From Lentisphaerae bacterium RIFOXYA12_64_32 (GTDB taxonomy: Bacteria; Verrucomicrobiota; Lentisphaeria; Oligosphaerales; YB12-FULL-65-16): 33,041 bases of DNA. The stretch is from contig MHBL01000119.1 in NCBI GenBank assembly GCA_001803235.1, positions 1-33,041 of the forward strand, given 5' to 3'. Below, in pieces: positions 7,680 through 16,681 of this stretch. The translations under genes were made by a program, and so were the position numbers. How positions within the stretch are numbered: the first letter of the stretch is position 1; every line of letters starts with the position of its first letter. Under the pieces are notes generated by a model. It did no database searches and was not told the origin of the DNA. It saw nothing but the letters and a program-made list of their open reading frames with translations.

Positions 7680-8987
7680 ATGCGCTGGCTCCGACTGTAC
7701 TTGACACTGGGACTGCTGCTGAGCCTGGGTGGCAGCGCCGATGCCGGGTGGCTGCCGAAATGGCCCTGGGGCGCGAAAGACCATACTCCAAAACCGGAGG
7801 AAAAACCGGCGCCGATCAAGGAGGAAGCGCCGCCGCCGATCTCGGTGGAGAAACTCGAGAAGATGTCCAAGGAAGGGAATCCGCGGGCCGCGGCAACGCT
7901 CGGGAAGATGTACTTCGACGGCGTGGGTGGCGTCAAGCAGGACGATGAAAAGGCGGCCGCGTATTTCCGCCAGGCGGCCGAAAAGGGCTATGGGCTGGCC
8001 CAGTTCAACTACGGTGTGTGCTTCGACTCGGGCAGGGGCGTGCGCAAGGATCCGGAACAGGCCCTCCAATGGTACATCAAGGCCGCCGATCAGGGCGTGA
8101 TGGAAGCGCAGCTTAACGCCGCCGTCATGCTCGAGAACCGCAAAGACAAGGAGAAAGCACTGCAGTACTTCCGGTTCGCTGCCGATGGCGGCAATCCGAT
8201 GGCCATGCGCAAGGTAGCCAGCCTGTATCTTCAGGAGGGACAGCCCACCACGAATATCGCCGAGGGCGCACGGTACCTGCAGGCCGCGGCGCAGCGCGGC
8301 GACCCTCGCGCCCAGGTCCTGCTCGCCGACTGCTACCAGAAGGGACTCGGCGTGCAGCAGAACTATCAGGAGATGCTCAACTGGCTCTGGCTCGCGGCGC
8401 AGGATGGTGACCCCGAGGCCCAAGCCAAGATCGGCTATTGCTTCGCTGGAGGAGTCGGCATCACCCGTGACACGATGATGGCCTTCAAGTGGTACAAGAG
8501 CGCCGCCGAGGCAGGCTATGCTCCCGCGCAGGTGGCACTGGGCAACTGCTACCTGGAAGGCTCTGGAACGGACCGAAACCTTAAAGAGGCCTTCGCGTGG
8601 CACAGGCGCGCCGCCGAACAAGGCGACAGCCTCGGTGAGTTCAGTCTCGGCGTCGCCTACTCACTCGGCCGGGGCGTTGAGGAGCATAAGGCCGAAGCGG
8701 TGAAGTGGTACCAGAAGGCCGCCGAGAAGGGTTACGGACCGGCCCAGTACAACCTGGCCGCCTGCTACGAGGATGGCACCGGGACGACGAAAGATGCCGG
8801 ACAGGCGGTGAAATGGTACACCGAAGCCGCTTCGCATGGCGTCGTGGACGCCTTCACCGCCCTGGGATTCTGCCACTTGGAGGGCCAAGGCGCCCCCCAG
8901 GATCGCGCCAAAGCGCGGGAGTACTTCCAGAAGGCCGCCGACAAAGGATCGGCCGACGCGCGGCAGGCGCTGGAGAAGAATTTCTAG
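7680..8987 (+). CDS. Exported Sel1-repeat protein
   Basis: 435 aa. An N-terminal signal peptide (RWLRLYLTLGLLLSLGGSADA) is followed by a proline/lysine-rich linker and about ten Sel1 repeats of 36 residues from roughly residue 67 to the end. Each repeat has the AxxxLGxxYxxGxGVxxDxxxAxxWYxxAAxxG pattern, for example AQFNYGVCFDSGRGVRKD and AQYNLAACYEDGTGTTKD. Sel1 repeats form an alpha-solenoid that binds other proteins, so this is probably a periplasmic scaffold; no catalytic domain is seen. I use ATG 7680 with GGAGG at 7667-7671 (8-nt spacer); an in-frame start at 7611 would put 23 residues before the signal peptide. The sensor kinase gene converges on it from the right. Confidence 0.85.
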   Translation: MRWLRLYLTLGLLLSLGGSADAGWLPKWPWGAKDHTPKPEEKPAPIKEEAPPPISVEKLEKMSKEGNPRAAATLGKMYFDGVGGVKQDDEKAAAYFRQAAEKGYGLAQFNYGVCFDSGRGVRKDPEQALQWYIKAADQGVMEAQLNAAVMLENRKDKEKALQYFRFAADGGNPMAMRKVASLYLQEGQPTTNIAEGARYLQAAAQRGDPRAQVLLADCYQKGLGVQQNYQEMLNWLWLAAQDGDPEAQAKIGYCFAGGVGITRDTMMAFKWYKSAAEAGYAPAQVALGNCYLEGSGTDRNLKEAFAWHRRAAEQGDSLGEFSLGVAYSLGRGVEEHKAEAVKWYQKAAEKGYGPAQYNLAACYEDGTGTTKDAGQAVKWYTEAASHGVVDAFTALGFCHLEGQGAPQDRAKAREYFQKAADKGSADARQALEKNF

Positions 8988-8996
8988 AAGTCAGGA

Positions 8997-9031
8997 GCGG
9001 GAATCCCGCCTCTTGACCACCCTGACGGTGG
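8997..9031. terminator. Possible bidirectional terminator hairpins between convergent genes
   Basis: Two small stems lie in the 62-bp gap between the convergent Sel1 and kinase genes: GCGGG-AAT-CCCGC (8997-9009) and CCACC-CTGAC-GGTGG (9017-9031). There is no T tract, so this is a weak call. Confidence 0.35.
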
Positions 9032-9049
9032 CACTCCGCCCTCTGCCCC

Positions 9050-10627
9050 TCACCCAAGGATCGACCGGAGCTTGGCCTCCAGCGCAGCCATTTCGTAAGG
9101 TTTCTGGATGAAACCGATCCGGGTCGCGCCTGCGAACCGACCTCCCGTGGCCGCCTGTTCGTCATAGCCACTGGAGAGCAGCACCGGGACATCCACACGC
9201 ACGGCGCGAATGCAGGCAAACGCTTCTTCGCCGCTCATGCGGGGCATGCTCAAGTCCAGCACGACACAGACGATTTCCCGGGCCTGTTCACGGAACTTCT
9301 CAACGCCTTCTTCGCCGTCCTCCGCGGTGATCACCGTGAATCCCAGGCGTTTCAGCATCCATTCGGCGACTTGGCGCACAATGCGTTCGTCGTCCACCAC
9401 CAGCACAGTTCCGGAACCGCGCCAGGCCGGCGCCGCGGCGGCCGGCGCCCCGGCTTTACTGGCCACCTCGGCGGGGCGCGGGAACAGCACGGTGAACTGG
9501 CTTCCCCGGCCCGGCTCGCTCTCAACACGAACGGCGCCACGATGTCCGCGGACAATGCCCAACGCCGCAGCCAATCCCAGGCCGCGGCCACGCGTCTTGG
9601 TGGAGAAGAACGGGTCGAACACGCACGTCCGGGTTGCCTCATCCATGCCGCAGCCGGTGTCTGAGATCGTCAAGCAGACATGGCGGCCCTCGCCCAAGTG
9701 CTCACCTATCCATCCTTCCTTCAGCGAAGCCCGGTCGCAGTTCATCACGCTGGTGGCTAGAGTGACGGTGCCAGTTCCGTCTCCCATGGCGTCGGCCCCG
9801 TTGCGGACCAAAGCCATCAGCATCTGCCGCAGTTGCGTCGGTTCGGCCTGGATCGCCGGCAATTCCGGCGCCAGTTCCAACCGCAGGGCCACCTTCTTCG
9901 AGATCGAGGACCGCAGCAGGTGCTGCATTTCCTGGATCAGCCGGTTCATATCTACAGAGCGCAGTTCGAACCGCCGCTCACCCGAGTACGCCAGCATCTG
10001 GTTGGTGAGCTCCGCGGCGCGGCAGGCCGCCTCGCGGATGTTGCGCAGATTCTCCCGGACCACCGAATCCGGCGCCAACGACGAAAGTGCGAACTCCGCA
10101 TTGCCCAGGATGCCCATGAGCAGATTGTTGAAGTCGTGCCCCATTCCCCCGGCCAAGGCGCCCAGACTGTCCAGTTTCTCCGTCTGGCGCAGTTCCACGG
10201 CCAGGCGCAACCGCTCCTCCTCCGTGAGCCGGAACTCCGTGATGTCCGTGATGAATCCCTCGTGCGCTTCCGCCTCCCCGCGTGGCGAATAGACCCCGAC
10301 GCCCTGTTGCCACACCTGCTTCTCGCGGCCGGAGGCCGTCAGAATGCGGTAGACACACTGGAACGGCATGCCATCCTCGATGGCCTCTTGGACCTGCGCG
10401 CGGACCGTGCCGCGGTCTTCCTCCCGGATCAAGTCCGTAAAACTGCGTCCGGCCTCTCCCATGAACACGGTCGCTGCGTGACCGGTCAGTTGTCGGCACC
10501 CCTCGCTGGCGAACACCATCGTCCAGCGCTCGTCGTTGAGGCAACGATAGGCGATGCCCGGCAAGCCGCGCACGAGCCGCTCCAATGCGGCACCGTCCCA
10601 GCCCATCCCATGCTTTTCCCCAGCCAT
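9050..10627 (-). CDS. Hybrid sensor histidine kinase (PAS-HisKA-HATPase-REC)
   Basis: 525 aa, apparently soluble, with no transmembrane segment. Order: PAS domain at about 13-126 (GIAYRCLNDERWTMVFAS to FITDITEF); HisKA with the H-box GGMGHDFNNLL (phospho-His164); HATPase_c at about 261-386 with N-box Asn276 (VRNGADAM), G1 DTGCGM, F-box FDPFFSTK and G2 GRGLGLAAALG; and a C-terminal receiver at 406-525 with DDE, phospho-acceptor Asp458 (VVLDLSMP) and Lys509 (IQKPY). The HDFNN H-box is typical of this large hybrid-kinase group. There is no DNA-binding output and no partner regulator next to it, so the downstream phosphorelay target is unknown. Start ATG at 10627 is preceded by GGAGGT with a 9-nt spacer; the frame runs further upstream but into basic, low-complexity sequence. 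Confidence 0.88.
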   Translation of the reverse strand: MAGEKHGMGWDGAALERLVRGLPGIAYRCLNDERWTMVFASEGCRQLTGHAATVFMGEAGRSFTDLIREEDRGTVRAQVQEAIEDGMPFQCVYRILTASGREKQVWQQGVGVYSPRGEAEAHEGFITDITEFRLTEEERLRLAVELRQTEKLDSLGALAGGMGHDFNNLLMGILGNAEFALSSLAPDSVVRENLRNIREAACRAAELTNQMLAYSGERRFELRSVDMNRLIQEMQHLLRSSISKKVALRLELAPELPAIQAEPTQLRQMLMALVRNGADAMGDGTGTVTLATSVMNCDRASLKEGWIGEHLGEGRHVCLTISDTGCGMDEATRTCVFDPFFSTKTRGRGLGLAAALGIVRGHRGAVRVESEPGRGSQFTVLFPRPAEVASKAGAPAAAAPAWRGSGTVLVVDDERIVRQVAEWMLKRLGFTVITAEDGEEGVEKFREQAREIVCVVLDLSMPRMSGEEAFACIRAVRVDVPVLLSSGYDEQAATGGRFAGATRIGFIQKPYEMAALEAKLRSILG

Positions 10628-10730
10628 GATCCATCCACCTCCACGGCCAGCCGGCGCGCCCTCGCGCCGACCGGCCCATCGCCACGGTCGAACCCGTTCC
10701 CGACCGGAAGCCAAACACCCCCAGGCCAGA

Positions 10731-10922
10731 CTATTAGAACTCACATTTTACATTTGTGATCGTTGATTTTAGATTTTTCCGCACAACATGTTACATCACC
10801 GGCGGCACGGCAAGTCGGTGTTGTCGACCAGACTCCTTCTCCGCAGGAGGACAGAGAGCGAGCAAGCATCGGCCGGCAAATCAGCAATCAGAAATCTGAA
10901 ATGCAAGATATGAGTTAGAATA
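10731..10922. repeat. AT-rich imperfect inverted repeat in the kinase / URO-D intergenic region
   Basis: Two AT-rich segments face each other here: 10731-10755 (reading AGAACTCACATTTTACATTT) and, on the opposite strand, 10922-10898 (reading CTAACTCATATCTTGCATTT). They share most of about 24 positions, and further AT-rich similarity (GATTTTAGATTT against GATTGCTGATTT) follows inward. The 10628-11115 gap otherwise shows no gene. It may be a worn-out mobile repeat; no target duplication is evident. Confidence 0.4.
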
Positions 10923-11028
10923 CACCCGTTCCCGGCCGCATGCAACGCCGTGTCTCGCGGCGGCGTAATGCGGACGGCCAGCGCAGTCCAAACACCGGCA
11001 CACCAACCCGGACCGCCCGGTCCAACTC

Positions 11029-11056
11029 TTGCATCGACCGGGAGCACGACTATTTT
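11029..11056 (+). promoter_or_regulatory. Candidate sigma70-type promoter for the URO-D-like gene
   Basis: TTGCAT (11029-11034), a 16-bp spacer and TATTTT (11051-11056). This would give a leader of about 53 nt ending in the GGAGAG ribosome binding site. Judged by eye. Confidence 0.4.
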
Positions 11057-11115
11057 GAACCGTACCGCACGAAAGGTTCCTACCTCGGCGATCCCCATTC
11101 ACCGGAGAGCGATCC

Positions 11116-12099
11116 ATGACGACGCAACTGACCCACCGGGAACGGATCCTGCGGGCCATCGAGTACCAGGACGTTGACCGGATGCCCACGTGCTTCCGGG
11201 CGGAACCCCTGGTCATCGACCTGCTGAAGAAGGAGTTCAACCTCAAGGATGAACTCGACATCATCCGCTATTTCGACGCGGATGCCGTACACGCCGTGAT
11301 CAAGTACAAGCCGGATTATAAGCTCCCGGAGAAGGTCTTTTCCGAAGACGCCACGGTCGAGGATATTGAACGCCACCCCTGGTCGGCCAAGGACGCTATC
11401 GACATCGAGAAGAGCATCCAGGAGGCGGAGGAGAAGCGCCGCACGGGACTCGCCGTCTACGGTGGCGCGTGGGCAAGCCTTTTCACCAACTCCCGCCGGT
11501 TGATGGGCGAGGAGAACTTCCTGATCTCAACCATCGCCAAACCGGACGTCGTGACCCGGTTGGTTGAGCGACTTGCGGACCATTACCTCGAGACCAACGA
11601 GATCTATTTTTCCAAGTGCGCGAAGGACATCGACATCTTCTACATGGGCAGCGATTTCGGCACGCAGATCTCGCTGTTCATCTCCCGTGACATGTTCGTC
11701 CAGTTCTTCAAACCGCATTTCAAACGGCTGACGAACCACGCCAAGGGCTTCGGGCTCAAGGTCATGTTCCACACCTGCGGCGCGGTCAGCGGCTTGATTC
11801 CGGACCTGATCGACTGTGGCATCGACATTCTGGACCCGGTTCAAGCCAGCGCCACCGGCATGGCTCCTTCCGACCTGGCCGGACCGTTCAAGGGCAAGAT
11901 CGTGTTCCATGGGGGCATCAGCACTCAGACCACCTTGCCGTTCGGGAAACCAGCCGACGTCCGGAACGATGTGATCCATGCCATTCGGACACTGGGCCGG
12001 ACCGGTTACATTCCATGTCCCGACCAGAACATCGTCGAGAACACCCCGGTCGAGAACATCACCACGATGTTCAGGACCATCACAGAGTACCGGGCATAG
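11116..12099 (+). CDS. Uroporphyrinogen-decarboxylase-like protein (MtaA/CmuA type)
   Basis: 327 aa, a TIM-barrel member of the URO-D superfamily. The motif FHTCGAVSGLIPDLIDCGID has His219 and Cys221, the H-x-C zinc ligands of the methylcobamide:thiol methyltransferases MtaA and MtbA. The conserved FHGGISTQTTLPFG stretch follows near 265-278. Classical HemE lacks the HxC motif, so a corrinoid methyltransferase or demethylase role is more likely than heme synthesis. PVC bacteria carry many such paralogues of unknown substrate. No corrinoid protein or HemE partner is adjacent, so it seems to stand alone. The start is ATG 11116 with GGAGAG at 11104-11109. Confidence 0.78.
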   Translation: MTTQLTHRERILRAIEYQDVDRMPTCFRAEPLVIDLLKKEFNLKDELDIIRYFDADAVHAVIKYKPDYKLPEKVFSEDATVEDIERHPWSAKDAIDIEKSIQEAEEKRRTGLAVYGGAWASLFTNSRRLMGEENFLISTIAKPDVVTRLVERLADHYLETNEIYFSKCAKDIDIFYMGSDFGTQISLFISRDMFVQFFKPHFKRLTNHAKGFGLKVMFHTCGAVSGLIPDLIDCGIDILDPVQASATGMAPSDLAGPFKGKIVFHGGISTQTTLPFGKPADVRNDVIHAIRTLGRTGYIPCPDQNIVENTPVENITTMFRTITEYRA

Positions 12100-12168
12100 T
12101 GTGACGTCCGGGACAGCCGGTGCTGAGTGGCGACGCGGGAATGCACGGGGGCGAGTGTTCAGCGACCC

Positions 12169-12187
12169 GCGGGCGGCGGACCGCCCG
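12169..12187. repeat. GGGCGG-type hairpin in the 12100-12531 gap
   Basis: CGGGCGG-CGGA-CCGCCCG, a 7-bp stem with a 4-base loop at 12170-12187. Similar GGGCGG/CCGCCC hairpins recur at 18562-18581, 25764-25783 and 25796-25814, so it belongs to a short REP-like family. The rest of 12100-12531 holds only the weak small open frame listed separately. Confidence 0.45.
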
Positions 12188-12263
12188 ACTGCTGGCGATG
12201 CAACTCGCAGGGTTCCGCGCCGGCACGGGCCGTGCGCCCGCGCCCGCGAGCTGGAGAACCCGG

Positions 12264-12467
12264 ATGCAGTGCCGCGCGCCAGGGTTGTGGACCTGTTCCC
12301 TGCTGGTGGCCATGACCTTGGCGCCGATGCTCTCGGCGCGGCGGCGGCGGGCGCTCGACCGCGAAGCGCCGCGTCGCCCCGACGGGTTCGGTCGGCGGCT
12401 GGCCCGATTCGCAGAGGGGCTTCTGGAGAGAGGCTCTTCCGGGAAGGACGCTCTGCCGACAACCTGA
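12264..12467 (+). CDS. Possible small secreted protein (weak)
   Basis: 67 aa. The only support is an ATG with GGAGA six bases upstream and a signal-peptide-like start (LWTCSLLVAMTLAPMLSA) followed by an arginine-rich tail. The composition of the tail resembles out-of-frame GC-rich DNA, and I recognise no family. It may well be non-coding. Confidence 0.22.
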   Translation: MQCRAPGLWTCSLLVAMTLAPMLSARRRRALDREAPRRPDGFGRRLARFAEGLLERGSSGKDALPTT

Positions 12468-12531
12468 CGAGGGCGGCTTGCGGGAGGTTGCACGCCCAAG
12501 GCGAGGGCCGACGCCACGCGGCAGCAAGGGG

Positions 12532-13257
12532 TCATTCCGTGTAGTAGCGCGTGTCGAAGCCGGCGGTGTAGTAAGTGGAGAATTCGCCGGGGTTGTAGTA
12601 GGCCGCATGGCCGTCCCAGAAAACAGCGTTGCAGCGCTGGCGATGGATGAACCATACAGCCACCGTGGCCCCTGCTGCAGGAGCCGCGAAAACGTAGACC
12701 GCAACGTGAGGGGTGTCGTTGTTCCAGGTACTGAACGCCTCGGAGCCGATGATCATCTCGGACGCCGAGGCGATCTTCCCCGTCCTGTACCCGCGGGATA
12801 GATGGCCATTCGGTTCCGAAGCGTCGACCAGCCATGAACCGGTGACGCCTTTGATATGCCCGGTGCCGTTGATGGCGTAGCAGGACCACGTCGAGGTCTG
12901 CGACTGGTCGCGCGGCGAGGGACAGTGCAGGATGCTCAGGTCCACGTATCCTGCTTGGTAGACGGATGTGGCCCAGGTCCGGTTGTAGGTCCAGTCCGCA
13001 CTGTGCGTGTACATCGGCAGGTAGCTGTCGTAGGAGTCGGCGTACATCTGCATGCCGCTCACCGTCTGGCGCAGGTTGGACATGCACTGCACCTGCTTGG
13101 CCTTCGCCTTGGCCTCGGACAGCGCCGGCAAGAGTAACGAGGCCAGAATCGCGATGATCGCAATCACGACGAGAAGCTCAATCAGGGTGAATGCGTATCC
13201 CCTCGACGCGAGGTGAGGCGTGGTTGTCCGGTTGGGACGGTGATCATCGCGCGGCAT
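12532..13257 (-). CDS. Prepilin-like protein with N-terminal methylation motif
   Basis: 241 aa. The segment [20 protein letters not shown] at about 20-39 is the class III/IV prepilin leader and hydrophobic helix, followed by [23 protein letters not shown]. Prepilin peptidase would cut before the FTLIE segment; the residue at that point is Ala or Gly-Tyr-Ala rather than the canonical Gly-Phe. The C-terminal part has the CPSP and [12 protein letters not shown] elements seen in the DUF1559-like pseudopilins that are hugely expanded in Lentisphaerota and Planctomycetota. It is likely exported through a type II secretion or type IV pilus-like system, function unknown. Start ATG 13257 is preceded by GGAGGAGGGG; the longer frame to 13485 is rejected. 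It is divergent from the DUF4838 gene. Confidence 0.82.
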   Translation of the reverse strand: MPRDDHRPNRTTTPHLASRGYAFTLIELLVVIAIIAILASLLLPALSEAKAKAKQVQCMSNLRQTVSGMQMYADSYDSYLPMYTHSADWTYNRTWATSVYQAGYVDLSILHCPSPRDQSQTSTWSCYAINGTGHIKGVTGSWLVDASEPNGHLSRGYRTGKIASASEMIIGSEAFSTWNNDTPHVAVYVFAAPAAGATVAVWFIHRQRCNAVFWDGHAAYYNPGEFSTYYTAGFDTRYYTE

Positions 13258-13351
13258 GGTGCAGCCCCTCCTCCGACGCTCAGGTCTCTCGGCAGTACGC
13301 AACAGCGAGCCGTAGTCGGTACCGCCATACCCGGCACAGATTCTCGTAGGG

Positions 13352-13381
13352 ATTATACACTCCGGTGTTTTCGAAATACAA
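13352..13381 (-). promoter_or_regulatory. Candidate promoter for the prepilin-like gene
   Basis: On the minus strand, TTGTAT (13381-13376), an 18-bp spacer and a perfect TATAAT (13357-13352). The transcript would have a leader of roughly 88 nt. Confidence 0.5.
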
Positions 13382-13457
13382 CGGAATCGGTCGGCGTGTC
13401 GTGGGATCGGGCCATACCGGTATGCGCACAACGGACCGCGCGACGACAGCACGGCGG

Positions 13458-13485
13458 TTGAAATCTGTACCCCTGCACGTACCAT
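13458..13485 (+). promoter_or_regulatory. Candidate promoter for the DUF4838 gene
   Basis: TTGAAA (13458-13463), a 16-bp spacer and TACCAT (13480-13485), giving a leader of about 41 nt that ends in AAGGAGG (13515-13521). Confidence 0.4.
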
Positions 13486-13532
13486 ACCAACAGGGAACGT
13501 ACGGGAACGGCACGAAGGAGGACAATCGCATC

Positions 13533-16082
13533 ATGTCGACCAACCATGTATTCTTCTGCGTTGCGAAGACCGCGTTTGTGGGTGCGCTGGTTGCGGTCTC
13601 CACGGGATGTGTCGGGACTGGTGGTCGGGGCGGATCGTCGTCGGCTCTCGGCGGCAACGCCCTGACGCTGGCGCAGGGCGGCAAAACGGAGTACGTCATC
13701 GCCTGCGGCCAGACTCCGACCGAAGCTGAAGCCTATGCAGCGCAGGAACTGGCGACGTACCTGGGCAAGATCACGGGTGCGAACTTCGCCGTCGTCAAGG
13801 AGCGCGAGGCGGCCCCGACGGCGCGGCGGATCTACGTCGGCTGGACCGATTTCGCTGCCAAGCACAAGGCCGACGGCCCCAAGCTCGGCGACGAGGAGTG
13901 GGTCGTCCGAACCGTGAAGTCCGACCTGATGATTGTCGGCGGCCGGCCGCGCGGCACGCTGTACGGGGTCTACACGTTCCTCGAGCGCGAACTCGGCTGC
14001 CACTGGCTGGACGAAAGCACCGAAGTGGTGCCGAAAATCGTTGACCTGCGCCTCGGGAGACTGGACCGCCGCCAGAAACCGGCGTTCTGGTTCCGCAGCA
14101 TCTACACCGTGTTCGAGGCCGACCGGGCGCTGCAGGGGAACTACGCGGCCCGGAACATGGCCAACAGCCCGGGCGGCGGCGGGCTCACCGCCAAGCACGG
14201 ATTCGGGGTCGGCTACGGCACGCCCGGCGGCTGCCACACGTTCGGCGCGTACGCCCAGAACTTCCCGGCCGATCACCCGGAGTACCTGTCGATGAACACG
14301 AAGGGCGAGCGGATCGGCGCCAAGGACGGCAGCGGCCCCGGCGGCATCTGCCTCATGCACCCCGAGGTGCGCAAGCTCATTGTGGCGAACCTGCGTGCGT
14401 ACATCGTCAAGGACCGCGAGGCGGCCGCGAAGGCCGGGACGCCGCCGCCACGCGTCTACGACATCAGCCAGAACGACAACCACTGGATGTGCCAGTGCCC
14501 CGACTGCAAAGCCATGAGCGAGCGCGAGGGTTCGGAGAGCGGGCCGCTGATCGACTTCATCAACGCGATCGCGGACGGCATTCGTCCCGAGTACCCGGAT
14601 GTCCGCGTCATGACGTTCGCCTACTCGATCACCGAGAAGCCGCCGAAAACGCTCGTGCCGCGCGACAATGTCGTCATCCGCATTGCCGAGCTGAACGCGG
14701 AGTGGGGCCGCGAGTCGGACCTGTTCCACCCGGTCACGCACCCGGCGAACCAGGCGCAGTTCGAGCGCCTGCAGGGCTGGTCGAAGATCGCCAAGACCAT
14801 CGCCGAGTGGGACTACTGGATCCAGTACTCGCCAAACGACAAGTTCCCGACCCCGTACGCGCCGGTCCGCTGCATTCAGCCGGACCTTGAGACGTTCCAC
14901 CGGCACGGCGTGTCGAACGTATTCGTCGAGTGCGAGTCGCCCGACACGACCAGCTTCTTCGCGCTCAAGTGCTGGCTCGGGTACCAGCTCATGCAGGACC
15001 CGTACCGACCGGCTGAGCCGTTCATCCAGACGTTCATGAACGGTTACTACGGCGCGGCCGGCGCGAAGATGCGCGAGCACCTCAAGCTCATGGAGGACAG
15101 CATTGCCGCGGTGAACGAGAACATGTCCGGCATGAAGTGCTACGCGCGGCCGTACCTGACGCTGGGGTTCTACACCGCCTGCGAGCGTCTGCTCGACGAG
15201 GCGGAAGCCCTGGCCGCGCCCGACCCGCAGGCGCTGCTGCACGTCCGGCGCGAGCGCGTTCCGGTCACTGCCGGGTTGTACCACATGTGGCCCGAACTGA
15301 CGCAGAACGCGCCAGCCGGCGCGGCGCCGGCGTTCACGCGCGAGAGCCTGATCGGCCGCTACGAGCAGTACCGCCTCGAGCAGTTGGCCGCGGTCCGCAA
15401 GGGGCCGGGACTGGACAAGGGCAAGGCGGACGTCGCCAAGGAAGTTCAGGCCATGCGTGACGCGCTGATCATCGAGCAGCGCAAGGCGCTGCCGGTGCCA
15501 CAGGCGCGCGTCCCGAAAACGACAGACGACTCGGCGCAGGGCGACCCGGCCAAGGTGGACTGGGCCAAGGGCGCGGAGCTCTCGCCGTGGTTCCGCACTT
15601 CCGGTGCCGACACGGACCAAGAGCTGACCGGACGCCTGCTGCACGACAGCGGGTTCCTTTACATCCGGCTCGAACACGCCTGCGACACCGCGAAGCTCAA
15701 GACGAGTCCCGAAATCTGGGATGGGGATGACTGGGAACTGTTCTTCGCCGCCACGCGCGGCGCGCCGCCCTACCGCCAGCTCGGCGTCAACCCGGCCGGC
15801 AAGAGCTTCGGGTACGACTGGGCGAACCTGATCGGCAAGTGCAAGCCGAAGGACTGGGCGAGCGGCGCCAAGATCGTGTCGCAGGCGCAGGGCGACCGGT
15901 GGGTCGTGTGCGTCGCCATCCCCCTGGCCAACCTCACCGCCGCCGGCGTCAAGCCGGGCGGAACCGTCTATGCGAACTTCTACCGCGCCGTGGCCGAGCC
16001 GAAGCAGTACCTCGGCTGGAGTCCGAACTTCGACGAAGGCTTCCACTTCCTGACCCGGCTGGCGGAACTGACACTGGAGTGA
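13533..16082 (+). CDS. DUF4838 lipoprotein, glycoside-hydrolase-like
   Basis: 849 aa. The N-terminus has a hydrophobic core then VSTGC, a lipobox, so it is predicted to be a lipoprotein. Residues about 45-160 resemble the GH67 N-terminal-like domain (AYAAQELATYLGKITGANF, then GTLYGVYTFLERELGCHWLDESTEVVP). The central part is DUF4838, with YDISQNDNHWMCQCPDCKA and the acidic stretches IRIAELNAEWG and NVFVECESPDTTSFFALK. The C-terminal 200 residues look like a CBM9-type sandwich (EIWDGDDWELFFAA to YLGWSPNF). Some DUF4838 proteins are GH163 endo-beta-N-acetylglucosaminidases; whether this one cleaves the same bond is unknown. Start ATG 13533 follows AAGGAGG (13515-13521) with a long 11-nt spacer; the frame upstream to 13365 is untranslated leader and promoter. 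Confidence 0.8.
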   Translation: MSTNHVFFCVAKTAFVGALVAVSTGCVGTGGRGGSSSALGGNALTLAQGGKTEYVIACGQTPTEAEAYAAQELATYLGKITGANFAVVKEREAAPTARRIYVGWTDFAAKHKADGPKLGDEEWVVRTVKSDLMIVGGRPRGTLYGVYTFLERELGCHWLDESTEVVPKIVDLRLGRLDRRQKPAFWFRSIYTVFEADRALQGNYAARNMANSPGGGGLTAKHGFGVGYGTPGGCHTFGAYAQNFPADHPEYLSMNTKGERIGAKDGSGPGGICLMHPEVRKLIVANLRAYIVKDREAAAKAGTPPPRVYDISQNDNHWMCQCPDCKAMSEREGSESGPLIDFINAIADGIRPEYPDVRVMTFAYSITEKPPKTLVPRDNVVIRIAELNAEWGRESDLFHPVTHPANQAQFERLQGWSKIAKTIAEWDYWIQYSPNDKFPTPYAPVRCIQPDLETFHRHGVSNVFVECESPDTTSFFALKCWLGYQLMQDPYRPAEPFIQTFMNGYYGAAGAKMREHLKLMEDSIAAVNENMSGMKCYARPYLTLGFYTACERLLDEAEALAAPDPQALLHVRRERVPVTAGLYHMWPELTQNAPAGAAPAFTRESLIGRYEQYRLEQLAAVRKGPGLDKGKADVAKEVQAMRDALIIEQRKALPVPQARVPKTTDDSAQGDPAKVDWAKGAELSPWFRTSGADTDQELTGRLLHDSGFLYIRLEHACDTAKLKTSPEIWDGDDWELFFAATRGAPPYRQLGVNPAGKSFGYDWANLIGKCKPKDWASGAKIVSQAQGDRWVVCVAIPLANLTAAGVKPGGTVYANFYRAVAEPKQYLGWSPNFDEGFHFLTRLAELTLE

Positions 16083-16086
16083 TCCC

Positions 16087-16106
16087 GCTGCGGTGGCGTC
16101 CGCAGC
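16087..16106 (+). terminator. Hairpin after the DUF4838 gene
   Basis: GCTGCGG, a 6-base loop, then CCGCAGC, starting 4 bp past the stop codon. There is no T tract. Confidence 0.4.
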
Positions 16107-16179
16107 CGTCTGCGGGGAACATTGCGGGGGGCGATAGCTATCAAGCTAACGGAGGTGGCTTGCGCGGGGACCGCAGGAG

Positions 16180-16539
16180 TTGCTGGACGGAATCCGATTG
16201 CGGGCCGGCACGTCGCGCTACCGCGGGGATGAGATCCGGGACTTCACCCCGGTGACCCGGATCTTCAGGGGCGAACGCGGGTATGGGACCCAGCGCGTGC
16301 TGCCGCCACTGGGGCCGCGCGAGCGGGACGACTACGTGTTCGCCGTCCCGGACGGCGGCTACTCGGGGGTGACGGTCGAAATCCTCGGGGCGAACGCGGC
16401 AAGCGTGCAGGTCCAGGCGTGGCTGACCGGGTACGAGGCGCCGGCGCGCCAGACGCTGGTGCGGCAGGACGCCCCGGCCGCAGGCCCGCTGCTGCCGGGC
16501 CATCCCTATGGGTTCCCCAGATTCGTGGCACTGCAGTAG
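16180..16539 (+). CDS. Hypothetical protein or gene remnant, coding-like composition
   Basis: 119 aa from a TTG codon; the frame is open back to a stop at 16147 without a better start. Codon third positions are almost all G or C and the translation has a balanced, beta-rich composition (DDYVFAVPDGGYSGVTVEIL, then VQVQAWLTGYEAP), unlike the Arg/Pro-rich shadow frames around it. That argues for real coding sequence. I recognise no family. With no clear ribosome binding site, it may be the C-terminal remnant of a larger secreted beta-sandwich protein whose front was lost. It sits at the border where the accessory region begins. Confidence 0.42.
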   Translation: MLDGIRLRAGTSRYRGDEIRDFTPVTRIFRGERGYGTQRVLPPLGPRERDDYVFAVPDGGYSGVTVEILGANAASVQVQAWLTGYEAPARQTLVRQDAPAAGPLLPGHPYGFPRFVALQ

Positions 16540-16681
16540 AATGGTCGTGCCAGCCGTCAAGGGGGTGCCCCCGCTGACTCCACGCCGCCAGACTGAGGAA
16601 ACGTGCTCAAGAAGGTAGGTGACCCCACAGGACTCGTTTACCTCGGCTCGGTGAACCTGCGCCTGTGCAGATATCCCTTAC

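Noticed and set aside
9210..10292. 360-aa plus-strand frame antisense to the sensor kinase
   Set aside because: Ser/Arg-rich shadow; the minus-strand kinase motifs are unambiguous.
12080..12531. Long minus-strand frames overlapping the prepilin gene end
   Set aside because: Arg/Ser/Pro-rich shadow frames without start signals; the prepilin frame explains the coding signal.
13365..13532. Upstream extension of the DUF4838 protein
   Set aside because: The lipoprotein signal starts at 13533 after AAGGAGG, and the extension covers the candidate promoter.
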